Shown: positions 25,578-34,022, numbered from the stretch's first letter. The stretch: DNA of 59,302 nucleotides from Comamonadaceae bacterium (GCA_027486555.1 JAIXOX010000050.1:1-59302), one strand, 5' to 3'. Notes: generated by a model not told the origin, from the letters alone. A program made the numbers and translations.

Positions 25578-26542
25578 TGGCCACGGCAGGCAACGCAGCT
25601 CCAGCTGCCACCGAACCAGCGGCCGCTCCTGCACCGGTCGTGCGGCCGATCATTCGCAAAATCATTGTCGAAGAGGGTCACGCAGGGGCCCACGGTGGTG
25701 CCTGGAAAATCGCCCTGGCCGACATGATGACGGCGATGATGGCTTTCTTCTTGTTGATGTGGCTTTTGGGTGCCAGCAATGAAGACAAGCGCAAAAGCGT
25801 GGCCGAATATTTCAGGCCCTCCTCCCACAGCCAGATCGTGTTTGGCGAATTGGCTGGCTCCAATGGCTTGTTCGGCGGCAAGTCCATCATCGACCCCGAA
25901 GGTTTCCCATTCTCCGCCAAGCAAACGGCGATGCTGGAGCGTTTGACACCCAAAGCCCAAGGTGGCCCTGGCGAAAACTTTGGCTCGTCCCAAGAAGAAA
26001 ACAACAAAGACGGCCCTTCCGAGCAAGACCCCGGCAATGAAAGCGGCACCGGCACACCCAAGCAGAAACAGGACAAGGAAAATTTCGACAAGATCGAAAA
26101 AGAGATCAAGCAGAAATTGTCTGAAGGTCAGCAGTTCGAAAAGATCAAGGAACAAGTCAGCATCACGCGAGAAAAGGACGGCTTGCGCATTGAAGTCGTT
26201 GACAAGTCGGACTTCGCCATGTTTGCCTCTGGCGGCGCAGTGATGAGCAACAAAGCCGCCGCCCTGATGGCCCAGGTGACCCAATCAATCAAACCACTGC
26301 CCAACAAATTGTCGATTCGTGGGCACACCGACAGCATGGGTTTTGCACCTGACAGCATGCGCAACAATTGGAGCTTGTCGACAGAGCGGGCTGATGCGAC
26401 ACGGCAATTCATGCAATCTCAGGGCATCAGTGCCAATCGGTTCTCTCGCATCGAAGGCGTTGCTGACACCAACCCCAATGTGCCCAGCAATCCTGCAGAC
26501 CCGCGAAACCGACGCGTCAGCATCACGGTGCTCAACCAGTGA
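25577..26542 (+). CDS. motB: Flagellar stator protein MotB
   Basis: The 321-residue protein has a single membrane helix at about 45-64 with the ion-binding aspartate 49 in ALADMMTAMMAFF, a typical proton-MotB pattern. A plug/linker segment follows, and a C-terminal OmpA-like peptidoglycan-binding domain carries SIRGHTDSMGF and PADPRNRRVSITVL. It anchors the stator to the cell wall. The linker contains a glycine-glutamine-asparagine rich acidic stretch (about residues 135-165). Confidence 0.97.
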   Translation: MATAGNAAPAATEPAAAPAPVVRPIIRKIIVEEGHAGAHGGAWKIALADMMTAMMAFFLLMWLLGASNEDKRKSVAEYFRPSSHSQIVFGELAGSNGLFGGKSIIDPEGFPFSAKQTAMLERLTPKAQGGPGENFGSSQEENNKDGPSEQDPGNESGTGTPKQKQDKENFDKIEKEIKQKLSEGQQFEKIKEQVSITREKDGLRIEVVDKSDFAMFASGGAVMSNKAAALMAQVTQSIKPLPNKLSIRGHTDSMGFAPDSMRNNWSLSTERADATRQFMQSQGISANRFSRIEGVADTNPNVPSNPADPRNRRVSITVLNQ

Positions 26543-26626
26543 TACGGTGTGACAAGGCTTGTCTGCTTGCTGAAATGACAGGTCCGGCTGCATTGCTCAG
26601 AACCCAAACGACTCAAAGGTTTTTCC

Positions 26627-27124
26627 ATGTTTAAAAATATTGCCATCGGCGTCGCCATAGGTCTCTTGGTCATGGGCGGCATCTGGGGCATGGTTCACCT
26701 CATCGGCGAAAGTCGTCCTGAGCCCGAATTGACCGCCCAAACCATGCCTGGCGACAGCAAAGGGGTGATGGATCTGATTTGTGAACTGGAACTGGACCTA
26801 GACGGTCAACTGGCTTTGGGCATCAAGGAAAACGAGCCCTCCAGAATCACCATGGCTCAGATTGATTTTGAGAAAAAATCAGGCTGGTACCAAGGCAAGA
26901 TCAGCATCTCTGAAAGCCGTGCGGGCACGCTGCAGCTGATGGGCACACGACTGAAGGTTTACCGTCCTGCCATGTTCCAGCGCTTTGGCGTCATGATCAG
27001 CGGCGAAGAGTTTGTGTTGGACCGCAAAACCGGCAGTTTTGCTCAATATCTGAGCATCAATGACGGTCGCAAAATCAAACTCATCAAAGGCACTTGCGCC
27101 AAAGTCATCAAACCGCCGTTCTGA
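26627..27124 (+). CDS. Unknown membrane-anchored protein after motB
   Basis: The 165-residue protein has one N-terminal membrane helix (IGVAIGLLVMGGIWGMVHLI) and a beta-rich C-terminal domain, probably periplasmic, with a single pair of cysteines. The last 60 residues resemble a small beta barrel but match no family I know. It lies 84 bp after motB and is convergent with the FleQ-like gene. A motor or stator accessory role is possible. Confidence 0.75.
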   Translation: MFKNIAIGVAIGLLVMGGIWGMVHLIGESRPEPELTAQTMPGDSKGVMDLICELELDLDGQLALGIKENEPSRITMAQIDFEKKSGWYQGKISISESRAGTLQLMGTRLKVYRPAMFQRFGVMISGEEFVLDRKTGSFAQYLSINDGRKIKLIKGTCAKVIKPPF

Positions 27125-27222
27125 ATTGCGCCCCATCTGCAAATTAGGGAATCACCCTGCAAGACAAGCATCAAGACAGATCTGACATGTCCAAGCACTT
27201 GGCAAGCGCTATCAAAGTGAGC

Positions 27223-28497
27223 TCAGGCAGAGCCACGCAGTTCGTACTTGTTGATTTTTTCAATCAGGGTGGTTCTTTGCAGCTGCAAAAGCTTGGCCGT
27301 TTGCGACACATTGCCCTGTGTGCGGCTAAGGGCTTGCTCAATCAAGGTGCGCTCAATGTCGATCAGGTGCTGCTTGATCGAGATGCCATCGGGCGGCAGC
27401 ATCTGAATGCCTTGGGCCATCAAGATGACTTCTTCAACCGTGCTCATCTCATCGTTGGAAGCCGACAAAGCCATCGGGGGCATCGCGGGAATTTCTGGGG
27501 TGCTGCGCACCTCATCGCCGCCTTCCAGGAAACGGACCAAAGGATCGCTCTCCATCGAGGCACTGCCCAATGCTGCACTGGAAGTTGCCAAGCCGGATTC
27601 AAGCGAGGGAATCGCTTGACCGGGGTTGTCGCTGGTCCGAGCATCGATCGGGGCGATGAAGGGGGTGGCCTGCAAAGGCTGAGTTGCAGGCATCTGGCTC
27701 AGCCGCTGTGCCTGCAAGGCCGCCAGGCCAGAGGGCATCATGCAGGCGGGCACCGTGCGCACCTGCAGGGTTTGCGATGGAAACAAGGTCGAAAAACGGT
27801 CCACCAAATTGGACAGTTCACGCACATTGCCAGGCCAAGCGTAGGCTTGGAGCAAGGTCATCATGTCGGGCGAAAACTTCAATGGACGATGACCTGGCAA
27901 GGCATGTTTGGTGGCATAAAAATCCAGCAAACAAGCGATGTCATCGGGCCGCTCGCGCAGCGGTGTGGTGCTCATGGGCAGCACGTTGATGCGGTAGTAA
28001 AGGTCTTCACGAAAGCGGCCATCGGCCACTTCGACTTCCAAATTTCTGTGTGTGGCGGCCACCACGCGCACGTCGATGGGCACCTCGCGCGAGGACCCCA
28101 CAGGCAAGATGCAGCGTTCTTGCAAAACGCGAAGCAGCTTGACTTGCATGTCCATGGGCAGGTCGCCGATTTCGTCCAAAAACAAGGTGCCGCCGTTGGC
28201 CAGCTCAAAGCGTCCCAAACGGTCAGTCACAGCCCCGGTGAAAGCGCCTTTTCGGTGACCGAAGAGTTCACTTTCAATCAGTTCACGAGGAATGGCACCG
28301 CAATTGATGGGGACAAAAGGGCCTGCGCTGCGTGGCCCTTGTGCATGCAAGGCCTGAGCCACCAGCTCTTTGCCGGTGCCACTTTCGCCAGTGATCAACG
28401 CTGTCGATGAAGAAGCCGACAAAGTTCTGATCATTTCTTTCAGAAACTCTATGGCTCGACTTTGTCCAATGATTTGGGTTTTGGCACTGGGTTTCAT
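27223..28497 (-). CDS. FleQ-like sigma-54 interaction domain activator
   Basis: The 424-residue protein has a sigma-54 AAA+ domain right at the N-terminus: Walker A GESGTGKE at 37-44, the sigma-54-contacting GAFTGA at 84-89, and Walker B TLFLDEIGDLP near 104-114. A long (about 110-residue) low-complexity linker follows, then a Fis-type helix-turn-helix with GNVSQTAKLLQLQRTTLIEK. It has no receiver domain and no FleQ N-domain. FleQ, FlrA and FlbD activate sigma-54 flagellar promoters; four such promoters are present here. I chose ATG 28497 over the upstream end of the frame. Regulation may come through FlhG. Confidence 0.9.
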   Translation of the reverse strand: MKPSAKTQIIGQSRAIEFLKEMIRTLSASSSTALITGESGTGKELVAQALHAQGPRSAGPFVPINCGAIPRELIESELFGHRKGAFTGAVTDRLGRFELANGGTLFLDEIGDLPMDMQVKLLRVLQERCILPVGSSREVPIDVRVVAATHRNLEVEVADGRFREDLYYRINVLPMSTTPLRERPDDIACLLDFYATKHALPGHRPLKFSPDMMTLLQAYAWPGNVRELSNLVDRFSTLFPSQTLQVRTVPACMMPSGLAALQAQRLSQMPATQPLQATPFIAPIDARTSDNPGQAIPSLESGLATSSAALGSASMESDPLVRFLEGGDEVRSTPEIPAMPPMALSASNDEMSTVEEVILMAQGIQMLPPDGISIKQHLIDIERTLIEQALSRTQGNVSQTAKLLQLQRTTLIEKINKYELRGSA

Positions 28498-28823
28498 GGC
28501 AATGAGGTCAGGTTTTGAATGATCATGCGAACATGATTTCTTAATATTGACCGAATGGTATATGCAAATAGGAAAAACTCCATTAATTTTCAATAGGGTT
28601 GAATTTAAAATTATTAGTTAAAATTAATTCATTTAAAGGTTTAAATTGGATTTTAAATATATATAAAAATAAATTTCTGATTTAAAAATTCTAAAAAAAA
28701 CTACATCAAAAAACTCGCCCGACTCGCTCAAGATGGGGGTTTTGATGCCGATGTTCACCCTAAGTCACACCATTTCTTAGCGCCACTCTGTGGGGTGCAG
28801 GTGTTTTTTCATGGAGAAGGACA
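28498..28823. other. AT-rich divergent intergenic region
   Basis: About 325 bases, mostly A and T, lie between the divergent FleQ-like activator and flgP-like genes. Apart from the sigma-28 site at 28728-28753 I see no ORF. The AT-rich core is a good place for the promoter of the activator and for binding of nucleoid proteins. Confidence 0.6.
28728..28753 (+). promoter_or_regulatory. Sigma-28 promoter of the flgP-flgT operon
   Basis: TCAAG (28728-28732), 14 bases, GCCGATG (28747-28753), one mismatch to the FliA consensus in the last position. The start codon of the flgP-like gene is 71 bases downstream. Confidence 0.75.
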
Positions 28824-29324
28824 ATGACCTCTAGCCGATCACTGACAGCTGTTTTGCTGACCACCTTAGCCTTGGCGGGATGCCATGCCATGTTGCCCGT
28901 GAACACCGCGAGCCAAGACGCCACGGTCATGCCAACACCGCCGACCTCGATGATCACGCCCTTGATTGAAAAGCGTGAAACCCTGGTGGCCACCGGCTAC
29001 GCCGTCATCAGCGTGCAAAACCACAAAAATCCAGCCCAGCAACGCCTCTTGGCCATCCGGGCGTCCAAACTGGACGCTTACCGCTCCTTGACTGAGCAGG
29101 TTTATGGCCAACAACTCGACGCCAGCACCACCGTGGCCGACATGACCGTGATGAGCGACACCTTCCGAACCAAGGTCGAGGGCGTGATTTATGGGGCCAC
29201 CATGGTCAGCATCACCCCAGTGGGTGAAGACACTTACGAAACCACCATGTCCTTGGACCAGAACGTGGTGCGTGACCTGCGCACACTGTACCTGGGCCAG
29301 ATGGCGACGACCCGCCGACGCTGA
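28824..29324 (+). CDS. flgP: LPP20/FlgP-like outer membrane lipoprotein
   Basis: The 166-residue protein has a lipobox LALAGC with Cys near residue 20 and a mature LPP20-family domain (ATGYAVISVQNHKN, AIRASKLDAYRSLTEQVYG, VEGVIYGATMVSI). FlgP-type proteins form outer membrane disks or rings around the basal body in Vibrio and Campylobacter and increase torque. The start has a GGAGAAGG ribosome site. It is the first gene after a sigma-28 promoter and is followed by a flgT-like gene, which supports the assignment. No flgO is next to it. Confidence 0.82.
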   Translation: MTSSRSLTAVLLTTLALAGCHAMLPVNTASQDATVMPTPPTSMITPLIEKRETLVATGYAVISVQNHKNPAQQRLLAIRASKLDAYRSLTEQVYGQQLDASTTVADMTVMSDTFRTKVEGVIYGATMVSITPVGEDTYETTMSLDQNVVRDLRTLYLGQMATTRRR

Positions 29325-29368
29325 TCCCTGTGCCGCTCTAATAAAGCCAACCCAAATCAAACGCCCCC

Positions 29369-30658
29369 ATGCTCAGCCCTCAAAAAATGGCCTGCCCTGC
29401 CCTGCCGATCTTGGCCTGTCGGTCCAAGACCTGGCTGCGCAGCAGCGCTGTGATGTTGACGGCTTGTCTGGGGACATGGGCAGCAGCCCAAAGCCTCAGC
29501 AAAGCGGAGTTGGCAGCCAAATCCGTGGCAACGGCCCCTGTGCGCACTTTGCCTCAGCCCCTTGCCACTGCAGGTCAAGCGGCAAAGCCGCCTCAGATCA
29601 AAGAACACGAAGCGCAGCTGGCGGCCATCCGTCAAGCCATTTTGGACGCCACTATGGACCGCCCAACCCGGGTGATCAGCTCGGCTTGGGTGGACGACAA
29701 AGGGGCGCTGCACGAGGCAGCCCACTTCCATTCCGAAGCCAAGGTGCGCGGTGTTCGCGTGCTGTCTTATGTGCAAGGCGATGAACCCCAAACCCAGGTC
29801 AGCGCCGAAGTCTTGCCTTGGGGATTGAAGCCTGCAGCGGCCGATCAAAGTTGCCAAACACCGCCCAGGCCTTGGCGTTTGCCCATGGGCATTCAGGCGC
29901 TTGACCTGAACGGTTTCAGTGGCCCCCAACAATTTGCCAGCCAGACCGTGCTGGACATGGCCCAGCTGGCTTGGGCGAATCAGCTGCAAAGCTCGCAGCG
30001 TTGGCACGCCACAACGCTGGCCTCTGCGCCAGCCTCTGATGAAGCCAATCCCTACATGCGCGCCTTGTTGGCAAGTCAAAACGCTGAGCGCAGCGGCTGG
30101 GTGGCCGAGTTTTCCCTGCAGCCGCATGCCCCCGCAACAACCGAGCCCCAAGCGTCGGCTGAGCGCTCACAAGCGGGCGACCTTCCCGCCGACTGGCGTT
30201 GGACACTGCACTTGAAACTGGGACAAAAAAACAATGCAGGTTCAGGCCAGCAAGCACCATGGCAAATGACGCACGCCATTTCGGTGGCACCGCTGGACTT
30301 GGCGAAAAGCCCAACACTTTGGGTTCAAAGTCTGCAAGCTCAGTTGCAACACCACATGCGCCAGTGGGTGGCCTTGTTGGACAAACTCACCGAATGCGAG
30401 CCGGTTCAGTTTCATGTGCGACGCAATTCAAGCCTTGCGCTGGAGTTGCAAGCGGGCTTGGACAGTGGCCTTCGGCCTGGTGACCGCGTCTTGCTGATCA
30501 GCCCCAACCATGTGCCCAGCCGCATCCTTGAGCCCAGTGTGGCACAACACCTGGCTTTGGCCCAAGTGGTCAAAGTCGGCAGGAACCGCACCGAGCTGCA
30601 GCAATTGGCAGGCCCTGCCCTGGCCTCCAATGGCGCCTGGATGGCTCTTCCCTTGTGA
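29369..30658 (+). CDS. flgT: FlgT-like flagellar assembly protein
   Basis: The 429-residue protein has a signal-type N-terminus with LRSSAVMLTACLGTWAAAQ, a middle part of unknown fold and a C-terminal domain (about 358-429) with LDSGLRPGDRVLLIS, like the SH3-type C-terminal domain of Vibrio FlgT. FlgT forms the H ring around the LP ring and helps T-ring and stator placement. It follows the flgP-like gene by 44 bp. Similarity is by pattern only and clearest in the last 70 residues. An in-frame ATG at 29387 is an alternative start. Confidence 0.72.
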   Translation: MLSPQKMACPALPILACRSKTWLRSSAVMLTACLGTWAAAQSLSKAELAAKSVATAPVRTLPQPLATAGQAAKPPQIKEHEAQLAAIRQAILDATMDRPTRVISSAWVDDKGALHEAAHFHSEAKVRGVRVLSYVQGDEPQTQVSAEVLPWGLKPAAADQSCQTPPRPWRLPMGIQALDLNGFSGPQQFASQTVLDMAQLAWANQLQSSQRWHATTLASAPASDEANPYMRALLASQNAERSGWVAEFSLQPHAPATTEPQASAERSQAGDLPADWRWTLHLKLGQKNNAGSGQQAPWQMTHAISVAPLDLAKSPTLWVQSLQAQLQHHMRQWVALLDKLTECEPVQFHVRRNSSLALELQAGLDSGLRPGDRVLLISPNHVPSRILEPSVAQHLALAQVVKVGRNRTELQQLAGPALASNGAWMALPL

Positions 30659-30688
30659 ATTCGTTCACCTTGTTTCGAAAATAACACC

Positions 30689-31213
30689 ATGACACACGCC
30701 GCTTTTTCCCCCGTTCGGCAAGCCACTTGCTTGGTTCTGGCAAGCGCTTTGGCCACCCTGTCCACCCCCAGCTGGTCTGCCGACACGACAGCGGCCCTGG
30801 CCTTGCAAGCGCTGCTGGGCCCTCAGGCGCTCCAGCAACAAGGCGGCTCGGGCACAGCCTCGACGGGCATGTCGGCACAAACCAGCGCCGCGGGCGGCAC
30901 GGTCACGGTGCAACGCGGAGAAACCCTGGACCGCGTGATCCGTCGGGCTCTGCCCGATGTCCCCTTGCACCCCGACTTTTTGCGCAAAGCCTTCATCAGC
31001 CTGAACCCGCAGGTCTTTCCGTCCGGCTCGTCCCACCAGATGCGCACGGGAACCATTTTGCAGGTGCCCAGCATGACCGCTTTGCGCCAAATGCTGCTCG
31101 CTCAGCACCCTGCCTCGGTGGCTTTGCTCACCAGCGGTGAAAGCCAAAGTGCAGAGCGGTCTGGCAACCCACAAGACGGCAAGGAACCCAAGCGTTGGGT
31201 GCGTTTTCCCTGA
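30689..31213 (+). CDS. Secreted LysM/FimV-like protein
   Basis: The 174-residue protein has a signal peptide ending near ASALATLSTPSWSA (residue 31). Residues 71-128 form a LysM- or FimV-N-terminal-like domain (VTVQRGETLDRVIRRALPD, RTGTILQVPS). FimV proteins bind peptidoglycan and mark the cell pole. Located 30 bp after flgT and just before a fliK-like gene, it may anchor an H-ring-like structure or guide polar assembly. Not a known flagellar gene. Confidence 0.72.
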   Translation: MTHAAFSPVRQATCLVLASALATLSTPSWSADTTAALALQALLGPQALQQQGGSGTASTGMSAQTSAAGGTVTVQRGETLDRVIRRALPDVPLHPDFLRKAFISLNPQVFPSGSSHQMRTGTILQVPSMTALRQMLLAQHPASVALLTSGESQSAERSGNPQDGKEPKRWVRFP

Positions 31214-31232
31214 TCACAGCCCGGTAAGTTGC

Positions 31233-32369
31233 ATGATCACCGGGGCTGAAACCGCCCACCTCAACCCCAGAATACCGACGATCTTGTTGGAAGGGCGGCT
31301 GCCCTTGGTGGTCGAGCGCGTCGCTTCTGAACTCGGTTTGCGTGATGGCCAGGTCATTCAGGCGGTCATCGAGATGCGCCAAGACCGCATGCGCTTGGTG
31401 CTGCAAGACCCGGCGCAAGCAGGACGCTTCATCGACTTGCCCAAAGACTTGCCGGCTGGGCTGCGCTTGGCCGCTGGCGACACGGTGCTGTTTCGTGTGC
31501 AGGTGCAAGCCGACGGGTCGATTTGGCTGCGTCCAATGCAAGCCCAAGGCACCAACCGCTCAGTTGCGACCTTGGGCGCAGCAAGCATCCCGCCCGACCC
31601 GCAAGTGCCAAGCCGCATGCAACAACTGAGCTTTCGCCCTCCGGACATGGCTGCGCTGGCACAGCTGCTGCGCTCGGGTGGACTGGACAGTTTGCTACAA
31701 GGCCTAGACCCCGCGGCCCCCGAATTGGCGGCTTTGCAGCAATGGCAAGCCATGCGCCCCCAAATGGCCCAGCTGACACCAGAAAAGCTCAAGCAACTCA
31801 TGCAGCGCAGTGGCCTGTCCACCGAAGCCCTGCTCGCTCAAGGGCAGGCCCATGGTCTGGTGGACCTGAAAACGGGCCTGCGCCAACTGCTGAGCCTGCT
31901 GCAAAGCACCCAAAGCGATGCCATGGGGCGGGTCCAGGATGCGCTGGACGACATCGAATCGCGCCAACTCACAGCCGCCGAAACCCTGACGGGCCGCGAA
32001 TGGGTGCTGTCCATGATGCTGCCCTTTGCGGATGCCGAACCGGTCGCCTTGCGCTTTGTCCGCAGCCGCCGCCGACCAGGCGAAGACAAGCCGCCCTTGG
32101 TCATCCACCTGCACACACGCAACCGGGACTTGGGCGAGATCTGGCTGCAAACCCGCATCCACAAACAAAACGAGGTAGACATGGTGATGTGGGCCTTGCG
32201 CGAAGATGTGGTGCAACGCGCCCGGCAACTCACGCCCAATCTGCAAGAGGAACTGGACAGTGCCGGTTTGAACATGACGCAGCTGCTGGTCATTCATGGA
32301 CAGGGCCCCACCGAACCCGTGACCTGGAAACCTCCAGCAACGGGCAGTTTGTTGGACATCAGGACATGA
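31233..32369 (+). CDS. FliK-like protein, second copy (fliK2)
   Basis: The 378-residue protein has a low-complexity Gln/Leu-rich middle and a C-terminal domain (about 275-365) with GREWVLSMMLPF, LVIHLHTRNRDLGEIWLQT and VMWALREDVVQRARQLTPNL, a layout like Flg_hook/FliK C-terminal domains. I chose ATG 31233, after the stop of the LysM gene. Its stop codon overlaps the start of an flhB C-terminal-like gene, mirroring FliK-FlhB pairing; ylqG-ylqH in Bacillus is a similar pair. It may be a second specificity-switch factor or assist the main FliK. Confidence 0.75.
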   Translation: MITGAETAHLNPRIPTILLEGRLPLVVERVASELGLRDGQVIQAVIEMRQDRMRLVLQDPAQAGRFIDLPKDLPAGLRLAAGDTVLFRVQVQADGSIWLRPMQAQGTNRSVATLGAASIPPDPQVPSRMQQLSFRPPDMAALAQLLRSGGLDSLLQGLDPAAPELAALQQWQAMRPQMAQLTPEKLKQLMQRSGLSTEALLAQGQAHGLVDLKTGLRQLLSLLQSTQSDAMGRVQDALDDIESRQLTAAETLTGREWVLSMMLPFADAEPVALRFVRSRRRPGEDKPPLVIHLHTRNRDLGEIWLQTRIHKQNEVDMVMWALREDVVQRARQLTPNLQEELDSAGLNMTQLLVIHGQGPTEPVTWKPPATGSLLDIRT

Positions 32370-32659
32370 AAGCGCCGCTCAAGCAAGCCATTGCTCTGGA
32401 ATACGGCCTGCGCAAAACCCCGGTTGTCACCGCCAAGGGCGACGAAGATCTGGCCCAAAAAATCATCGAGGAAGCCCTGCGTCACGGTGTTTATGTGGCC
32501 GAAGACCCCCAATTGCTGGCCCTGCTCAGCCGAATCGACTTGGACAAAGAAGTCCCCCCCGAGCTCTACACCGCAGTGGCCGTGATCCTGTCTTGGGTTT
32601 ATTGGCTCAAAGGCATGCGGCCTGGCGACGAAAAAAAACCACACCTTGGACCCTATTGA
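32366..32659 (+). CDS. FlhB C-terminal domain homologue (FlhX/YlqH-like)
   Basis: The 97-residue protein lacks membrane helices and corresponds to the small FlhB cytoplasmic fragment made after autocleavage: AIALEYG, TPVVTAKGDEDLAQKIIEEAL, GVYVAEDP and EVPPELYTAVAVILSWVYWL. The cleavage motif itself is absent, since the protein starts just past it. It overlaps the fliK-like gene by four bases (ATGA). FlhX and YlqH can partly replace the FlhB C-terminus. It is probably an export regulator or chaperone docking factor. Confidence 0.85.
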   Translation: MKAPLKQAIALEYGLRKTPVVTAKGDEDLAQKIIEEALRHGVYVAEDPQLLALLSRIDLDKEVPPELYTAVAVILSWVYWLKGMRPGDEKKPHLGPY

Positions 32660-33225
32660 TCCGACCCGAGAAGTTTGAAGTGAAGATGCCCTGCATACAG
32701 GGGATGCCCTGCATTTTGTAGGAGCCCCGCCCTCGGGGCGATGGGTCGTGGTCTGCGAGGCTCGATCGCGGCGGGGGCGCCGCTCCTACAAGGGGATGTC
32801 CTGCATACAAGGGGAGGCCCTGCATTTTGTGGGAGCCCTCCCTCGGGGCGATGGGTCGTGGTCTGCGAGGCTCAATCGCGGCGGGGGCGCCGCTCCTACA
32901 AGGGGATGCCCTGCATACAAGGGGTGTCCTGCATACAAGGGGATGCCCTGCATTTTGTGGGAGCCCCGCCCTCGGGGCGATGGGTCGAGGTCTGCGAGGC
33001 TCTATCGCGGCGGGGGCGCCGCTCCTACAAGGGGAGGACCTGCACACAAGGGGATGCCCTGCATACAAGGGGTGCCCTGCATTTTGTGGGAGCCCCGCCC
33101 TCGGGGCGATGGGTCGTGGTCTGCGAGGCTCAATCGCGGCGGGGGCGCCGCTCCCACAAGGGGATGTCCTGCATACAAGGGGATGCCCTGCATTTTGTAG
33201 GAGCCCCGCCCTCGGGGCGATGTGT
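32660..33225. repeat. BIME-like array of GC-rich palindromic repeats
   Basis: Four complete two-part elements (32717-32791, 32828-32901, 32956-33030, 33085-33159) plus a fifth half-element (33196-33221). The left half is a hairpin, GGAGCCCCGCCCTCGGGG, and the right half another, GCGGCGGGGGCGCCGC, joined by about 25 variable bases; the outer ends TGTAGGAG and CTCCTACA are complementary. Spacers carry a 19-bp unit (GGGGATGCCCTGCATACAA) in single or repeated form. The region fills the gap between the FlhB-like gene and flgN and holds no credible gene. Confidence 0.9.
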
Positions 33226-33672
33226 TCAAACGTCCAGGAATGGACCGGAAACGGGGCCGGGGATCACTTTGCCCATGCGGTCATAAAGGTCAACCGTGGC
33301 GCTGGTTTCGCCTTGGAGGGCTTGCAAGGCACCCTTGACGGCCAAAAGTTGACGCTGCAACAGCTGGATGTTGCGCAAATGGTCTTGCTTGCATTGTTGC
33401 AAGCCAGGCTGAAGGTCTTGCCACAGCTGTGGCACGGGTGTTTGGGCTGTGGCCCATTCGGCCACCAAAGCCAAGCGCTCAAGCAGCGCGATTCTTTCTT
33501 CTTGCAGGGCTTCAAATCCATCGATGTTTCGTGATTTGAGCAGCTCAAACTCTTGGGCCAACAACTCGCTCAGGCGCGCAACGTCCAAGGGCGCGGTCGT
33601 GCTGACACGGGACAAAGGGGTGTCCATCAACTCTTGCGCTGGCAGTTGAGTGCTCATGCCGAGGTCATTCAT
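33226..33672 (-). CDS. flgN: Flagellar export chaperone FlgN
   Basis: The 148-residue helical protein has the FlgN-like pattern of a long helical hairpin: LSELLAQEFELLKSRNIDGF, EALQEERIALLERL and, after a short loop, QCKQDHLRNIQLLQRQLL. FlgN binds FlgK and FlgL in the cytoplasm. The start overlaps the flgM stop (ATGAATGA), so the pair is coupled. Its 3' end abuts the REP array. Confidence 0.88.
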   Translation of the reverse strand: MNDLGMSTQLPAQELMDTPLSRVSTTAPLDVARLSELLAQEFELLKSRNIDGFEALQEERIALLERLALVAEWATAQTPVPQLWQDLQPGLQQCKQDHLRNIQLLQRQLLAVKGALQALQGETSATVDLYDRMGKVIPGPVSGPFLDV

Positions 33673-33967
33673 TGATCATTTTTTCCAAAGCCAAGAAGCT
33701 TTCGGCAATGCGGCGCGTGTCCATGTGGTACTGGCCTTGCTGAATGGCCAGTTTGATGGCCTCCACCTTGGCGCGGTCAAATTCGGGCTCTTGCATGGCT
33801 TTTTGCGCAAGGGCGCTCAGTTGAACTTCGTCAGACTGAGGCAAAACGGGTGCAACGCGTGCTTCGGCCAAGGCTTCAACAGCGCTTTCCTGGCCCTTCG
33901 CAGACGCTTGGCGAGTGGACGAGTCCATTTGGGAAACCCGGCGAAAACTGGAGATGGGGTCCGTCAT
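33665..33967 (-). CDS. flgM: Anti-sigma-28 factor FlgM
   Basis: The 100-residue protein ends in the FlgM-type helical domain that binds FliA: SDEVQLSALAQKAMQ, FDRAKVEAIKLAIQQGQYHM and ESFLALEKMI. FlgM holds FliA inactive until it is secreted through the completed hook. It has its own sigma-28 promoter (34023-34048), giving the usual autoregulatory loop, and is co-transcribed with flgN. Confidence 0.93.
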   Translation of the reverse strand: MTDPISSFRRVSQMDSSTRQASAKGQESAVEALAEARVAPVLPQSDEVQLSALAQKAMQEPEFDRAKVEAIKLAIQQGQYHMDTRRIAESFLALEKMINE

Positions 33968-34022
33968 TTAGGTTCTCTTTTCTGATCTGTGGTCAATGAG
34001 TTGATACATCGCTCTACATTGG

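Noticed and set aside
32741..33534. Long plus-strand open frames of 150-235 codons with repeated peptide motifs
   Set aside because: They are translations of the GC-rich REP elements in several frames and run into the opposite strand of flgN. There is no coding signal independent of the repeats.
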